64,000 nt of DNA from Phenylobacterium sp. (GTDB taxonomy: Bacteria; Pseudomonadota; Alphaproteobacteria; Caulobacterales; Caulobacteraceae): NCBI RefSeq assembly GCF_022402485.1, contig NZ_JAKRSA010000027.1, forward strand, positions 62,001 to 126,000, given 5' to 3'. The notes under the pieces were generated by a model that was not told where the DNA came from, searched no databases, and saw only the letters and a list, made by a program, of their open reading frames with translations. The first letter of the stretch is position 1. Every line of letters starts with the position of its first letter. Positions 16,411 through 25,484 of the stretch are shown piece after piece. Made by a program: the position numbers and the translations under genes.

Positions 16411-17883
16411 ATGAGCGACCTGACCAAGCTCACCCTGAAGTCTGCCCTGGAAGGCCTTGATTCCAAGGCATTTTCCGCTGTGGAGCTGACCCGCGCGCAC
16501 TTAGGCGCGATCGAAGCCGCCAAACCCCTCAACGCCTTCGTCCTGGAGACCCCGGAAAAGGCCCTGGAGATGGCCCAGGCCAGTGACGCCCGCAGGGCGA
16601 AGGGCCAGGCCGGCGCGCTGGACGGCGCGCCGCTGGGGATCAAGGACCTGTTCTGCACCGAAGGTGTGCGCTCTACGGCCTGCTCCAAGATCCTTGGGAA
16701 TTTTACGCCGACCTACGAATCCAGCGTCACGGCCAATCTGTGGCGGGACGGGGCGGTGATGCTCGGCAAGCTCAATATGGATGAGTTCGCCATGGGCTCG
16801 TCCAATGAGACCAGCGCCTTTGGACCGGTGATCAATCCCTGGCGCGGTGCCGGCGAGACCACGGCCCTGACGCCCGGCGGCTCGTCCGGCGGCTCGGCGG
16901 CTGCAGTGGCGGCGGAGCTTTGCCTGGGGGCGACAGCCACAGACACCGGCGGCTCGATTCGCCAGCCGGCCGCCCTGACCGGCACTGTGGGCATCAAGCC
17001 GACCTATGGGCGCTGCTCCCGCTGGGGAGTGGTCGCCTTCGCCTCGTCCCTGGATCAGGCTGGCCCCATCGCCCGCACGGTGGAGGACGCCGCCCTGCTG
17101 CTCACCTCCATGGCTGGCCATGACCCGCGCGATTCCACCAGTCTCGACGTGGCTGTGCCGGACTTCGCCAGCTTTGTCGGCAAGTCGGTCAAGGGCATGC
17201 GGGTCGGTATTCCCAAGGAATACAGGGCCGATGGCATGCCGGCAGAGATCGAAACCCTCTGGGAGCAGGGGATCGCCTGGCTGAAGGAGGCCGGCTGCGA
17301 GATCGTCGAGGTGTCGCTGCCCCACACCAAATACGCCTTGCCGGCCTACTATATCGTGGCCCCCGCCGAGGCCTCGTCCAACCTGGCCCGCTATGACGGC
17401 ATGCGTTTCGGACTACGGGTCGATGGTGCCAATCTGACCGAAACCTACGAGAAGACCCGAGCGGCGGGCTTTGGCGAAGAGGTCAAGCGCCGCATCCTGA
17501 TCGGCACCTATGTGCTCTCGGCGGGCTATTACGACGCCTATTATCTCAAGGCCCAGAAGGTCCGTCAGCGCATCGCCGATGACTTCGACCAGGCTTTTGA
17601 GCGGGTCGACGCCCTGCTGACGCCGACCGCGCCGTCTGCGGCCTTCCCGCTTGGGGAAAACGCCGATGATCCTGTCGCCATGTACCTGAACGACATCTTC
17701 ACGGTGACGGTGAACCTGGCGGGTCTGCCGGGGATGAGCGTGCCCGCGGGAGTGGACGCCAAGGGCCTGCCCCTGGGCCTTCAGCTGATCGGTCGCGCCC
17801 TCGACGAGGGCTCGCTGTTTTCACTGGGCGGAGTCATCGAGAAGGCGGCGGGCTTCAGCGCCAAGCCCCAACGCTGGTGGTAG
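16411..17883 (+). CDS. gatA: Asp/Glu-tRNA amidotransferase subunit A
   Basis: 490 residues of the amidase signature family. The Ser-cisSer-Lys triad is visible: Lys in APLGIKDLF, cis-Ser in [13 protein letters not shown] and the nucleophile Ser in [14 protein letters not shown]. GatA releases ammonia from glutamine and passes it to GatB. It abuts gatC with no gap. The two subunits therefore form one transcript, while gatB lies 457 bp further on behind a gene of opposite strand. Confidence 0.96.
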   Translation: MSDLTKLTLKSALEGLDSKAFSAVELTRAHLGAIEAAKPLNAFVLETPEKALEMAQASDARRAKGQAGALDGAPLGIKDLFCTEGVRSTACSKILGNFTPTYESSVTANLWRDGAVMLGKLNMDEFAMGSSNETSAFGPVINPWRGAGETTALTPGGSSGGSAAAVAAELCLGATATDTGGSIRQPAALTGTVGIKPTYGRCSRWGVVAFASSLDQAGPIARTVEDAALLLTSMAGHDPRDSTSLDVAVPDFASFVGKSVKGMRVGIPKEYRADGMPAEIETLWEQGIAWLKEAGCEIVEVSLPHTKYALPAYYIVAPAEASSNLARYDGMRFGLRVDGANLTETYEKTRAAGFGEEVKRRILIGTYVLSAGYYDAYYLKAQKVRQRIADDFDQAFERVDALLTPTAPSAAFPLGENADDPVAMYLNDIFTVTVNLAGLPGMSVPAGVDAKGLPLGLQLIGRALDEGSLFSLGGVIEKAAGFSAKPQRWW

Positions 17884-17889
17884 TCGCCT

Positions 17890-17916
17890 CCGTCCGGGCC
17901 GCAGGGCACCGGACGG
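17890..17916. terminator. Hairpin between gatA and a convergent small gene
   Basis: An inverted repeat with 8-bp perfect arms CCGTCCGG (17890-17897) and CCGGACGG (17909-17916) lies between the two convergent stop codons. There is no U-run, so termination is inferred from the position and stem strength. Confidence 0.5.
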
Positions 17917-17932
17917 AAGCGTGGTGTCAACC

Positions 17933-18217
17933 TTAGTCGGTGGTCAGCTCGCTCTTGATGGCGGCCAGGGTCTCATCGGTGATCAGGCCTTCGGAGAGGG
18001 GCTTCAGCTGCACAAGGGTCATATCCTTGAACATCTCGTAGGCGTCGTGGGTGCTGATGCCGGGGATGTGCTTTTCGAGCACGGCCTTGGCCTTTTCGTC
18101 AGCGACCAGTTCGGCGACGGAATTGGTTTCAATGCTCAGAGTTGCAGCCGCAACGCCGGTGACGGCGGCGAAGGTCAGAGATAGGGCGAGGGCGCCCGTC
18201 AGAAGTGCCTTACGCAT
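17933..18217 (-). CDS. Small exported protein of unknown function
   Basis: 94 residues. A clear Sec signal peptide (MRKALLTGALALSLTFAAVT... with cleavage near VAAA) is followed by about 68 residues that contain an acidic helix-rich segment (VAELVADEKAKAVLEKHIPGIS) and a second half ending in AAIKSELTTD. The mature part has no Cys. GGAGGAA sits upstream at normal distance. It is on the strand opposite to gatCA and gatB and splits them. The name of the family is not recognised; a periplasmic location is inferred from the signal peptide. Confidence 0.75.
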   Translation of the reverse strand: MRKALLTGALALSLTFAAVTGVAAATLSIETNSVAELVADEKAKAVLEKHIPGISTHDAYEMFKDMTLVQLKPLSEGLITDETLAAIKSELTTD

Positions 18218-18340
18218 GGATGGAGTTCCTCCCTGGAACGGCGTGTTTGCCGTGGCGGAGTGAGCGGCAGACGAAGCCGTTTCGCAAGAGGTTTAACTTG
18301 GCTGCTTTCGCAGGGCGGCGGCTGGGATTAGGAAGAACGG

Positions 18341-19834
18341 ATGACTGAGAACACCAAGTTGATCCAGGGCCGTACAGGTCCCTGGGAGTTGGTCCTGGGG
18401 CTGGAAGTCCATGCCCAGGTCGCCTCCAATGCCAAGCTCTTCTCCGGGGCCGCCGTGGGCTTTGGGGCCGGCCCCAATGCTCAGGTCAGCCTGGTGGATG
18501 CCGCCATGCCGGGCATGCTGCCGGTGATCAACCGTCGTTGCGTCGAGCAGGCCGTGCGCACTGGGCTTGGCCTGAAGGCGAAGATCAATCTGACGTCGAC
18601 CTTCGACCGGAAGAACTATTTCTATCCTGACCTGCCCCAGGGCTACCAGATCAGCCAGTTCAAGGAGCCGGTGGTCGGGGAGGGCGAGGTTCTGGTGGAG
18701 CTGGACGATGGTGAGACCATCACCGTGCGGATCGAGCGCCTGCATCTGGAGCAGGATGCCGGCAAGTCCCTGCACGACCAGGATCCGGACTCCACCTATG
18801 TGGACCTGAACCGCGCCGGCACCGCCCTGATGGAGATCGTCTCGCGCCCTGACATGCGTTCCTCCGCGCAGGCGGCGGCCTATGTGAAGAAGCTGCGGAC
18901 CATCCTCGTCTATCTGGGCACCTGCGACGGGGACATGGAGAAGGGCAATCTGCGCGCCGACGTGAACGTCTCGGTCTGTCGACCAGGTGCCTATGAAAAG
19001 TTCCGCGCGACAGGGGATTTCAGCCACCTGGGCACGCGCTGCGAGATCAAGAACGTCAACTCCTACCGCTATATTCAGCAGGCCATCGAGTATGAGGCCC
19101 GCCGTCAGATCGAGATTCTCGAGGACGGCGGCAAGATCGACCAGGAGACCCGACTGTTTGACCCCGGCAAGGGGGAGACCCGGTCCATGCGCTCCAAGGA
19201 AGAGGCGCACGACTATCGCTACTTCCCTGACCCCGACCTGCTGCCCCTGGTGTTGGATGAGGCCTGGGTGGAGGCCATCCGCCAGAGCCTGCCCGAACTG
19301 CCTGACCCGAAAAAAGCGCGGCTTCAGGCCCAGTACGGCCTGTCGGCCTATGACGCCGGGGTGCTGGTGGGCGAACAGGCCCGGGCTGATTTCTTTGAGG
19401 CGGCCGCCAAGGGCCGTGACGCCAAGCTGGTGGCCAACTGGGTGACCAATGATCTGGCCGCCCGGCTCACAGCAGCGGGACTGGACATTGAAGATAGCCC
19501 GATCAGCGCCGGGGCCATCGCCGAGCTGGTGGCCCTGATCGAAGAAGGGGTCATTTCCTCGAAGATCGCCAAGGACGTGTTTGAGCGCATGTGGGCCGGC
19601 GACGGCGCGCCGAGAGCCATCGTTGAAGCCCAGGGGCTGATGCAGGTCTCCGACACAGGAGAACTTGAGGCGATTATTGACGGCCTCATCGCCGCAAACC
19701 CGGCTCAGGCCGAGTCGGTCCGGGAGAAGCCTCAGGCCATCGGCTGGTTCGTCGGCCAGGTGATGAAGGCGACCGGCGGCAAGGCCAACCCTGGAACCGT
19801 CAACCAGCTCCTGAAGGCCAAGCTCGGGCTCTAA
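18341..19834 (+). CDS. gatB: Asp/Glu-tRNA amidotransferase subunit B
   Basis: 497 residues. The catalytic cradle starts at [13 protein letters not shown] and contains [13 protein letters not shown], the QDAGKSLHD region, RADVNVSV and RCEIKNVNS, which bind ATP, Mg2+ and the tRNA end. The C-terminal helical and YqeY-like tail ends with [19 protein letters not shown]. GatB phosphorylates the mischarged Asp or Glu and amidates it. It has its own intergenic region of about 120 bp and is followed by a strong terminator, so it is an independent unit from gatCA. Confidence 0.96.
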   Translation: MTENTKLIQGRTGPWELVLGLEVHAQVASNAKLFSGAAVGFGAGPNAQVSLVDAAMPGMLPVINRRCVEQAVRTGLGLKAKINLTSTFDRKNYFYPDLPQGYQISQFKEPVVGEGEVLVELDDGETITVRIERLHLEQDAGKSLHDQDPDSTYVDLNRAGTALMEIVSRPDMRSSAQAAAYVKKLRTILVYLGTCDGDMEKGNLRADVNVSVCRPGAYEKFRATGDFSHLGTRCEIKNVNSYRYIQQAIEYEARRQIEILEDGGKIDQETRLFDPGKGETRSMRSKEEAHDYRYFPDPDLLPLVLDEAWVEAIRQSLPELPDPKKARLQAQYGLSAYDAGVLVGEQARADFFEAAAKGRDAKLVANWVTNDLAARLTAAGLDIEDSPISAGAIAELVALIEEGVISSKIAKDVFERMWAGDGAPRAIVEAQGLMQVSDTGELEAIIDGLIAANPAQAESVREKPQAIGWFVGQVMKATGGKANPGTVNQLLKAKLGL

Positions 19835-19863
19835 ACTCTCCGGGAAACTGCACCAAATAGAAC

Positions 19864-19890
19864 GGGCCCCGGATCGATGATCCGGGGCCC
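19864..19890. terminator. Intrinsic terminator after gatB
   Basis: An 11-bp perfect stem (GGGCCCCGGAT with its complement) with a 5-nt loop, followed by TCTTT on the + strand. It lies between convergent gatB and the RcnB-like gene and may serve both. Confidence 0.85.
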
Positions 19891-19906
19891 TCTTTGGTTC
19901 TGGAAC

Positions 19907-20440
19907 TCAGCGGTTGCTGATGATCTCGAAAATGACGCCCGTGGCGATGGCCGCCAGCAGATAGTCATTGCCCACCTGATGCCAGGCATAGCCCCGGGGC
20001 GGATGCCGCAGGCGGTAGCGGTGATAGTCGTGGATCACATAGCCACGGTAGTGGTGCGGCAGCACAGCGCCACGCCGCCAGGCCACATAACCCGGCCGAT
20101 ACTGCGGATGGCTGTAATAGACAGCCGGCGGCGGACCATAGGACCAGCGGTTCTGATAATAGTAGCCGTTATAGCGCCGGTGATCCCAGGCCTGCCCCCG
20201 ATGGGGATGGCTGTAGCGGTGGTCGAAGCGATGATCGCGGCGATCATAGCGGTCTTCCCGGCGGTCCCAGCGGTCCTCCCGCCGATCCCAGCGGTCCTCG
20301 CGGCGGTCCCATCGGTCATCGCGTCGCTCGGCGTGACGCTCCTGCCGGTCCCAGGACTGGGCCTGCGCGGCTGGCGCGGCTGTAAGCATGGGGCCTGCAA
20401 CTGCGGCCATGGCCGCGATACTCAAGATCAGACGCTTCAT
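19907..20440 (-). CDS. RcnB-family periplasmic protein with Arg/Asp repeats
   Basis: 177 residues. It has a signal peptide (cleavage near AAPAAQA) and then a charged tandem repeat of RREDRWD type (about residues 37-70). A His/Tyr/Arg-rich linker follows, and then the conserved RcnB domain with YVAWRRGAVLPHHYRGYVI, PPRGYAWHQVGNDYLLAAI and a terminal hydrophobic segment VIFEIISNR. RcnB proteins were first linked to nickel/cobalt homeostasis in E. coli, but most members in alphaproteobacteria are uncharacterised. No RcnA efflux gene is nearby, so a metal role is only suggested. Confidence 0.85.
   Translation of the reverse strand: MKRLILSIAAMAAVAGPMLTAAPAAQAQSWDRQERHAERRDDRWDRREDRWDRREDRWDRREDRYDRRDHRFDHRYSHPHRGQAWDHRRYNGYYYQNRWSYGPPPAVYYSHPQYRPGYVAWRRGAVLPHHYRGYVIHDYHRYRLRHPPRGYAWHQVGNDYLLAAIATGVIFEIISNR
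20248..20331. repeat. 21-bp tandem repeat inside the RcnB-like gene
   Basis: About four imperfect copies of a 21-bp unit (AGCGGTCCTC plus a GGCGGTCCC-like half) encode the RREDRWD heptad repeats. The period is a multiple of three, so copy number can change without a frameshift. Confidence 0.85.
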
Positions 20441-20787
20441 GTGACGTCTCCGTTTTCCATGCGCGCCCTGAAGGTGCGGGCCGCTTCATCCCCCGATGAC
20501 GTTAACCTTCCCAGCCTGGGGCTGAACCCAATCTGAACAGGTCGGTCAGGTTAGAGGGAACCCCAGAGTCCCCGTGAGCCCACAGGCCGACGAAGCCTCG
20601 GCGTTAAGTCCGTGTAGATAAAGGTTTCGTGGTAGTAAGACATGCGAAGTCTGCCTGAATCCCTCATGAAAATGAGTTATTCTCCGACTTAACTATATGT
20701 TCAGCTGATCTCGACTTTTCTATCGCCATGGATAGCGGGGCAGGGGCGTCAGAACGTCGCCCGCCGCTGGATGAGGACGTGAAAGTC
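20441..20787. other. 347-bp intergenic region between divergent RcnB-like and Sel1-like genes
   Basis: It must hold the promoters for both divergent genes. The last 150 bp are AT-richer than the surroundings (TGAAAATGAGTTATTC, TTAACTATATGTTC), as expected of a promoter. Single TTAA half-sites occur but no pair with CtrA spacing. An in-frame ATG at 20728 is possible for the downstream gene. No RNA gene was seen. Confidence 0.5.
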
Positions 20788-21063
20788 ATGTTTGCGAACG
20801 TGGAAATGGGCCAAGCCGAAGGCCTGCCCTTGCCGGGACCAGAGGCTTCTGGGGATGAGCTATTCCGGCTGGGCATGCTCTATTCGACCGGTCAGGGCGG
20901 CGCGCCGCTGGACTATGTGTCGGCGCATATGCTGTTCAACCTGGCGGCCATGAAGGGCTCCCTGGAGGCCAAGGTCTACCGCAAGGAACTCTCACAGGAG
21001 ATGGCGTCCGAGGACGTGGCCGAGGCCCAGCGCGCAGCGCGGGAATGGCTGGCTCAGGGTTGA
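20788..21063 (+). CDS. Sel1-repeat-like small protein
   Basis: 91 residues from the chosen start, 111 if translation begins at the ATG at 20728. The core (DELFRLGMLYSTGQG..., then DYVSAHMLFNLAAMKGSLEA) is one and a half Sel1-like repeats, the alpha-helical repeat used for protein-protein contacts, and the end (EAQRAAREWLAQG) fits the final helix. There is no signal peptide, so a cytoplasmic adaptor role is possible. AGGA lies 11 bp before the 20788 ATG, and none is visible before 20728. It lies 28 bp from the convergent hfsD stop codon. Confidence 0.75.
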   Translation: MFANVEMGQAEGLPLPGPEASGDELFRLGMLYSTGQGGAPLDYVSAHMLFNLAAMKGSLEAKVYRKELSQEMASEDVAEAQRAAREWLAQG

Positions 21064-21090
21064 TCTGCGAGGCCGGCCTTGGCCGCTGCC

Positions 21091-21846
21091 TTAGTTGATC
21101 CCTTGCTCGTTGAGCGCATAGCTGAACCCGAACTGGATCGGGGACAGGTCCCTGAAATACTGCTGGACGAACAGCCCAGCGTTGGCGACCCCACTACGGG
21201 GAACGTAGACAATGTCGAATCGCCGTAGCGGCACCAGATCGGCCGAGGGGCGACGCAGTCCGGCCAGCAGGTCGGCCGTGCGCATCATCCCCTGACCATC
21301 GGTCCCGCGCCGAATGATAATGACCTTGCTGCGATCGGCCGTGGGGCTGAAGCCCCCAGCCTGGATTACAGCCCGCAGGGCGTCAGCATCGCCCTGCATG
21401 TCGTAGATCCCCGGCGCGCCCACTTCCCCCCCGACAAACACCTTCAACGGCGCGGCCTTGGCGGTAACGAACACGTCCGGCCGGATAAGGTGGGCGCCAT
21501 AGGCCTGCGAGAGGGCCGCTTCCAATTGCAGCGTCGTTCGGTCCGCAGCCATGATCGGCGGGATCAGCGGCACGGTTATCCGACCATCGGGCTGAACGAT
21601 CACCGTCTTGGTCAGCTCCGGCGCTGACGGGACGGCAACCTCAAGCTCGTCGCCTGGATAAAAGCGATAGGCCGGCTCGTCCTCTGTCCAACGGGCATAG
21701 GGAATATTGGCGAACTGACCTTCATGGGCCGGCGGTGCCAGGCCGATTCTGTCAGCGCCAGGCATGGTGCGTACGCCAGCGCAGCCGACCACGGCCAGGG
21801 CGGCGGCAATGGCGGTCAGGGCTCGGAATCTGCGGCTGTTCAGCAT
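21091..21846 (-). CDS. hfsD: HfsD, holdfast polysaccharide export lipoprotein (Wza/GumB family)
   Basis: 251 residues. A lipoprotein signal ends in VVGC (lipobox). The Poly_export domain follows (YRFYPGDELEVAVPSAPELTKTVIVQPDGRITVPLIPPIMA), and then SLBB-like strands (LKVFVGGEVGAPGIYDM). Wza-family proteins form the outer-membrane channel for polysaccharide. Together with adjacent hfsA and hfsB the assignment to the holdfast secretion channel is strong. It is divergent from hfsA across 90 bp that contain a CtrA-like box. Confidence 0.92.
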   Translation of the reverse strand: MLNSRRFRALTAIAAALAVVGCAGVRTMPGADRIGLAPPAHEGQFANIPYARWTEDEPAYRFYPGDELEVAVPSAPELTKTVIVQPDGRITVPLIPPIMAADRTTLQLEAALSQAYGAHLIRPDVFVTAKAAPLKVFVGGEVGAPGIYDMQGDADALRAVIQAGGFSPTADRSKVIIIRRGTDGQGMMRTADLLAGLRRPSADLVPLRRFDIVYVPRSGVANAGLFVQQYFRDLSPIQFGFSYALNEQGIN

Positions 21847-21869
21847 GCCCCCAGGGTTAACAGGAATGG

Positions 21870-21884
21870 GTAACGAAGTCTTAA
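21870..21884. promoter_or_regulatory. Candidate CtrA box in the hfsD-hfsA intergenic region
   Basis: GTAA-N7-TTAA matches 7 of 8 consensus bases. It lies in the only 90 bp between divergent hfsD and hfsA. A separate TTAAC half-site sits at 21857-21861. Cell-cycle control of holdfast genes would make sense, but binding is inferred. Confidence 0.45.
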
Positions 21885-21936
21885 GGGCGGGCGGCGAGGG
21901 TCAGGCGAAGTCTCCCCTGGGATCATCGGATTCGCT

Positions 21937-23439
21937 ATGGCCGCCTCGAGCGCCTGGACCGTCAGAACGCATGATGTCGCGCCCCGCTCGGAGTGGGTGG
22001 CGCGGCCGCGCTATGCGATGTCGGACTTCGTGGTCCTGCTATGGCGCGAGCGGTTTCTCATGCTGGCGGTGTTCGCTGTGCTGTTCGTCATCGGCGCGGC
22101 TGTGGCCCTGTCTCTCAAGACCACCTATCCGGCCAGCTCCAGCATCCTGATCCGGCTGGGTCAGGAATATGTCTATGAACCGCGTGCTGGCGATGCCGGG
22201 CGCGGGGCCGTGCCAGACCCCGATCAGGTCATCGGGTCGGAGACGGAGATCATTGGCTCGGTGGAGCTCAAGCAGCGGGTCATCGACCGGTTGGGCCTGA
22301 TGCGGATCTATCCGGAACTGGCCCAGAAGTTTGCTGAGGGATCTGCAGAGGAAAAGCGGGTCGTCATGGGGCAGGCCATCCGGGCCCTGGAGACCGAGCT
22401 GAAGATCCAGACCGCCCCTGATACCCCGATTGTCCGCCTGGTTTTTTCCCATGAGGATCCCAAGACCGCGGCCCTGGTTCTGAACACCCTGCTGGAAGAA
22501 TATCTGATCTTTCGCCGGACGGTTCTGGTGGAGGCCAATACGCCGGCCATGGCCCTCCAGCGCCAGACCTTTGAAAGTCGGCTGCAAGAGGCCGATGCGG
22601 CCTATGAAGCGTTTCTGACCAGCAACCGGATCGCCGACTTTGTCGCTGAGAAGGCTGCCCTGTCCCAGCTGCAGTCGCAGATCGAACAGCAGAAGTATCT
22701 GACCGAGACTCAGTTGCAGGATCGTAGCGGCCGGCTTGGTGCTCTGCAGGCGCAGATGGGTCAGATCGCCCCGGAGGTCGGTCTGTTCCGCGATGTGAAC
22801 ACTGCGGCCTCTGACAAGCTGATCGCCCTGCGGCTGCAGCGGGAGGACCTGCTGGGCCGTTATCGCCCTGACGCCCAGCCCGTTCGTGACCTGGACGCAC
22901 AGATCGCTCGTCTGGAAGACGGCATGGCCGCAGGCCGTACCACCGGCGACGGTGCCAGCCGGATCGGCGTCAATCCGGTCTATCAGACCCTGCAGACCGA
23001 GCGGATTCAGCTCCAGGCCGAGGTCGCCGCCCTGCGCCAGAGCCTTGATGCCCTGAACCGGCAGATGGGGCAGCTGCTTGACCGCCGCTTGAAGCTCGCC
23101 GAGCTGGAGCCCCGGTTCCAGGCGCTTAGCCTCGACCGGGACGTGCTGCAGGCCAATGTCCGTGACTTCGCCGTCCGTGAGGAACAGAGCCGGGCGGCCA
23201 TGGAGATCGCCTCGGCGTCCAATGACAACATCCGCATCGTCCAGCGGGCGACCGCCCCCTCCCGGGGATCGAGCCTGAAGAAGCCCGTCCTGGTCCTGGC
23301 CTTCCTGTTTGCCGGGTTCACCGCCCTGTGCGCGGGGCTGTTGCGCATGTTCCTGCGGCCGGGCCTGCCTACGCCGGCGTCAGCCTCCCGTACCCTTGAT
23401 CTGCCTGTCCTCGGTGTCGCCCCTTACAAGGCCGCCTAG
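21937..23439 (+). CDS. hfsA: HfsA, holdfast polysaccharide co-polymerase (Wzc/GumC-like)
   Basis: 500 residues. Two membrane segments (about 40-60 and about 450-470) flank a long periplasmic region with a Wzz domain at the start (KTTYPASSSILIRLG) and coiled-coil stretches (ALSQLQSQIEQQKYL; LQAEVAALRQSLDALNRQMGQLLDRRLKLAELEP). This is the architecture of a polysaccharide co-polymerase without its own kinase domain. The partner kinase-like protein is hfsB just downstream. It spans the inner membrane and links synthesis to the HfsD channel. Confidence 0.92.
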   Translation: MAASSAWTVRTHDVAPRSEWVARPRYAMSDFVVLLWRERFLMLAVFAVLFVIGAAVALSLKTTYPASSSILIRLGQEYVYEPRAGDAGRGAVPDPDQVIGSETEIIGSVELKQRVIDRLGLMRIYPELAQKFAEGSAEEKRVVMGQAIRALETELKIQTAPDTPIVRLVFSHEDPKTAALVLNTLLEEYLIFRRTVLVEANTPAMALQRQTFESRLQEADAAYEAFLTSNRIADFVAEKAALSQLQSQIEQQKYLTETQLQDRSGRLGALQAQMGQIAPEVGLFRDVNTAASDKLIALRLQREDLLGRYRPDAQPVRDLDAQIARLEDGMAAGRTTGDGASRIGVNPVYQTLQTERIQLQAEVAALRQSLDALNRQMGQLLDRRLKLAELEPRFQALSLDRDVLQANVRDFAVREEQSRAAMEIASASNDNIRIVQRATAPSRGSSLKKPVLVLAFLFAGFTALCAGLLRMFLRPGLPTPASASRTLDLPVLGVAPYKAA

Positions 23440-23508
23440 GCGATGATCTCGGCGCGGCATGACGCTTTCGGCTAGGATCAGTCGGGTGTACGCGCGGCGA
23501 TTCGAGTC

Positions 23509-24210
23509 ATGGTGAACCTCAACGCCGAGATGGCTGAGCTATGGGCGTCCCTTGGGGCGCCTGCGGCTGGTCGCGCCCGCACCATTCAGATTGTCTCGGC
23601 AAGACGGGGGGAGGGGGCCTCCACCGTGGCGCGGGAGCTGGCCTTCTTCGCCGCCCGCCGCGCCGGACGCTCGGTCTGGCTGGTGGATCTTGATCTGATG
23701 GCCTCACCCCAGCACGCCGCTGTGACCGCCGAGAGCGAACGCTATGGGGTGATCGGCGAGCCTGCGGCTGCCAGCCCGGACGGCTCAATCTTCTTCTCCA
23801 TCCAACCTCCGGCCCGAGGCCCTGACGGCGCACCATGGCCCGACGCCCGCTATCTGTCGGCCCATCGGGTGGGGGCGGCGCGGTGGTGGGTGACACGGTT
23901 CCGCCGCGAGGCGCTGCGGGGCCGCCAAGGGGTCCATGTCCTGGCCGATGGGGATTATTGGAGTGCCCTGCGCCGACATGCCGATCTGATCATCGTCGAT
24001 TGTCCATCCGCTGACCGGTCGCAGGCGGCGATGACGGTGGCCCCCTTCATGGACCAGACTCTGTTGGTGGTGGCCGCTGACGAGGCTGATGTCCGCGCCC
24101 CCGCCCTGCTGCGGGATGCTCTGGTAGGGGCCGGGGCTGATGTGGTGGGTCTGTTCTTCAACCGGGTTACGGTGGAGCAGCCGCCGTTCGCCCGTGCGTT
24201 CCTGCGGTGA
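23509..24210 (+). CDS. hfsB: HfsB, BY-kinase-like holdfast export protein with altered P-loop
   Basis: 233 residues resembling the cytoplasmic ATPase domain of bacterial tyrosine kinases and MinD relatives. The P-loop region reads SARRGEGASTVA: Ala37 replaces the Lys of the usual GEGKST. Walker A' is WLVDLDLMASP and the second Asp motif is LIIVDCPS. The C-terminal tyrosine cluster of BY-kinases is absent. It probably partners HfsA in the export complex, but ATP hydrolysis is doubtful. Its stop overlaps the hfsC start (GTGA). Confidence 0.88.
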   Translation: MVNLNAEMAELWASLGAPAAGRARTIQIVSARRGEGASTVARELAFFAARRAGRSVWLVDLDLMASPQHAAVTAESERYGVIGEPAAASPDGSIFFSIQPPARGPDGAPWPDARYLSAHRVGAARWWVTRFRREALRGRQGVHVLADGDYWSALRRHADLIIVDCPSADRSQAAMTVAPFMDQTLLVVAADEADVRAPALLRDALVGAGADVVGLFFNRVTVEQPPFARAFLR

Positions 24211-25484
24211 GCGGGCTCACCTACGCCACGACGATGGCCCCGACCCGGGCTGCGCCGATCACGGCCTGGCGGCTGGTTCTGGCCGGCGCGGGGGTTTTCC
24301 TGCTGCTGGTCTACAGTCAGGCGTGGGTCTTCCCCTTGATGGGCGAGCAGGCTGACACCAGTCAAAGCGGCCTGATCCGGGCGCTTTACCTCCCGGCCTA
24401 TGCGGCGGGCTTTCTGCTCCTGGCGGTCGCACCGGGTGCGGCCTTCCTGGCGGTCCTGCGTCAGCCGTTTCTAATTGTCCTGCTCCTGCTGGTGGCCGCC
24501 TCATACTTCTGGTCCATCGCCCCAGACCAGACCGTCCGGCGGGTGTTTGCGGCCTATTGCTCAGCCCTGGGCGGCGTGGTGTTGGCCTCTCGCCTGAAGT
24601 GGTCTGAGCTGGCGGAGTTGGCGGCCTGCGCCATGGCCATCCTGGCGGTGATTGCCCTGCTGACCGCGCTCCTTTTGCCCTCCGTCGGGATCATGCAGTC
24701 GATTTTCCCGGGCGCCTGGCGGGGAGTTTGGTCGGAGAAAAACGCCCTGGGCGGCAACATGGCCTTGGCCTTCGCCATCTTCGGGGCCGCCGCCATGCTC
24801 AACCCACGGCGGGCCTTGCTGTGGTGGGGGTTTGCCGCCATCGCCCTGCTCCTGACCCTGATGTCGACCTCCAAAACCTCGCTGGTGGCGCTGGTTCTCG
24901 GGTTAGGCACCCTGATTTTCGTGGCCATCCTTCGTCGGGGACCTGTCACGCGGGTGGTCATGGTCTGGCTGGCCATTGTGGCCGCTGGTCTGGGACTGGG
25001 GGTGGCGCTGTTTGCCGCCGATGCGGTCTTTGACCTGCTGGGCAAGGACGCCACCCTGACAGGGCGAACCAAGATCTGGGCGGCGGCGATGATCCAGATC
25101 GAGGCCCAGCCCTGGACGGGCTATGGCTATGGGGTGGTCTGGGATGACCTCGGGCCCTGGGCCCCGCTCGCCGCCATGGTCCGTGATGCCGGGTTCACGC
25201 CGCAGCATGCGCACAATTCCTGGATCGAGCAGTGGCTGGGGATGGGGATTCTCGGGCTGGCGGCCTTTGCACTGCTCTATGCCCAGACCGCCATCTTGAC
25301 GGTCGTCTCCCTGTTCCGTGATTCCGGGGCCTATCTCGCGGCACCCTTCCTGATCGTCTACAGTCTGATGACGATCACCGAGAGTATCGCCATGACCTAT
25401 AATGAATTCCGGTGGGTGCTCTTTGTCGCCATCGCGGTGAAGCTGGTCTGGCCCGACCATGAGGTCGAGGCCCGGCGAATTTGA
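24207..25484 (+). CDS. hfsC: HfsC-like O-antigen polymerase/ligase family protein
   Basis: 425 residues with about ten hydrophobic segments and a large periplasmic loop containing GRTKIWAAAMIQIEAQPWTGYGYG and PQHAHNSWIEQWLGMGILGL. The GR-x-x-W and H-x-S-W patterns are characteristic of Wzy/WaaL (Wzy_C) proteins. In Caulobacter HfsC is one of the holdfast polymerases. It starts with GTG, overlapping the hfsB stop, so hfsA-hfsB-hfsC form one operon. Confidence 0.88.
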   Translation: MSGLTYATTMAPTRAAPITAWRLVLAGAGVFLLLVYSQAWVFPLMGEQADTSQSGLIRALYLPAYAAGFLLLAVAPGAAFLAVLRQPFLIVLLLLVAASYFWSIAPDQTVRRVFAAYCSALGGVVLASRLKWSELAELAACAMAILAVIALLTALLLPSVGIMQSIFPGAWRGVWSEKNALGGNMALAFAIFGAAAMLNPRRALLWWGFAAIALLLTLMSTSKTSLVALVLGLGTLIFVAILRRGPVTRVVMVWLAIVAAGLGLGVALFAADAVFDLLGKDATLTGRTKIWAAAMIQIEAQPWTGYGYGVVWDDLGPWAPLAAMVRDAGFTPQHAHNSWIEQWLGMGILGLAAFALLYAQTAILTVVSLFRDSGAYLAAPFLIVYSLMTITESIAMTYNEFRWVLFVAIAVKLVWPDHEVEARRI

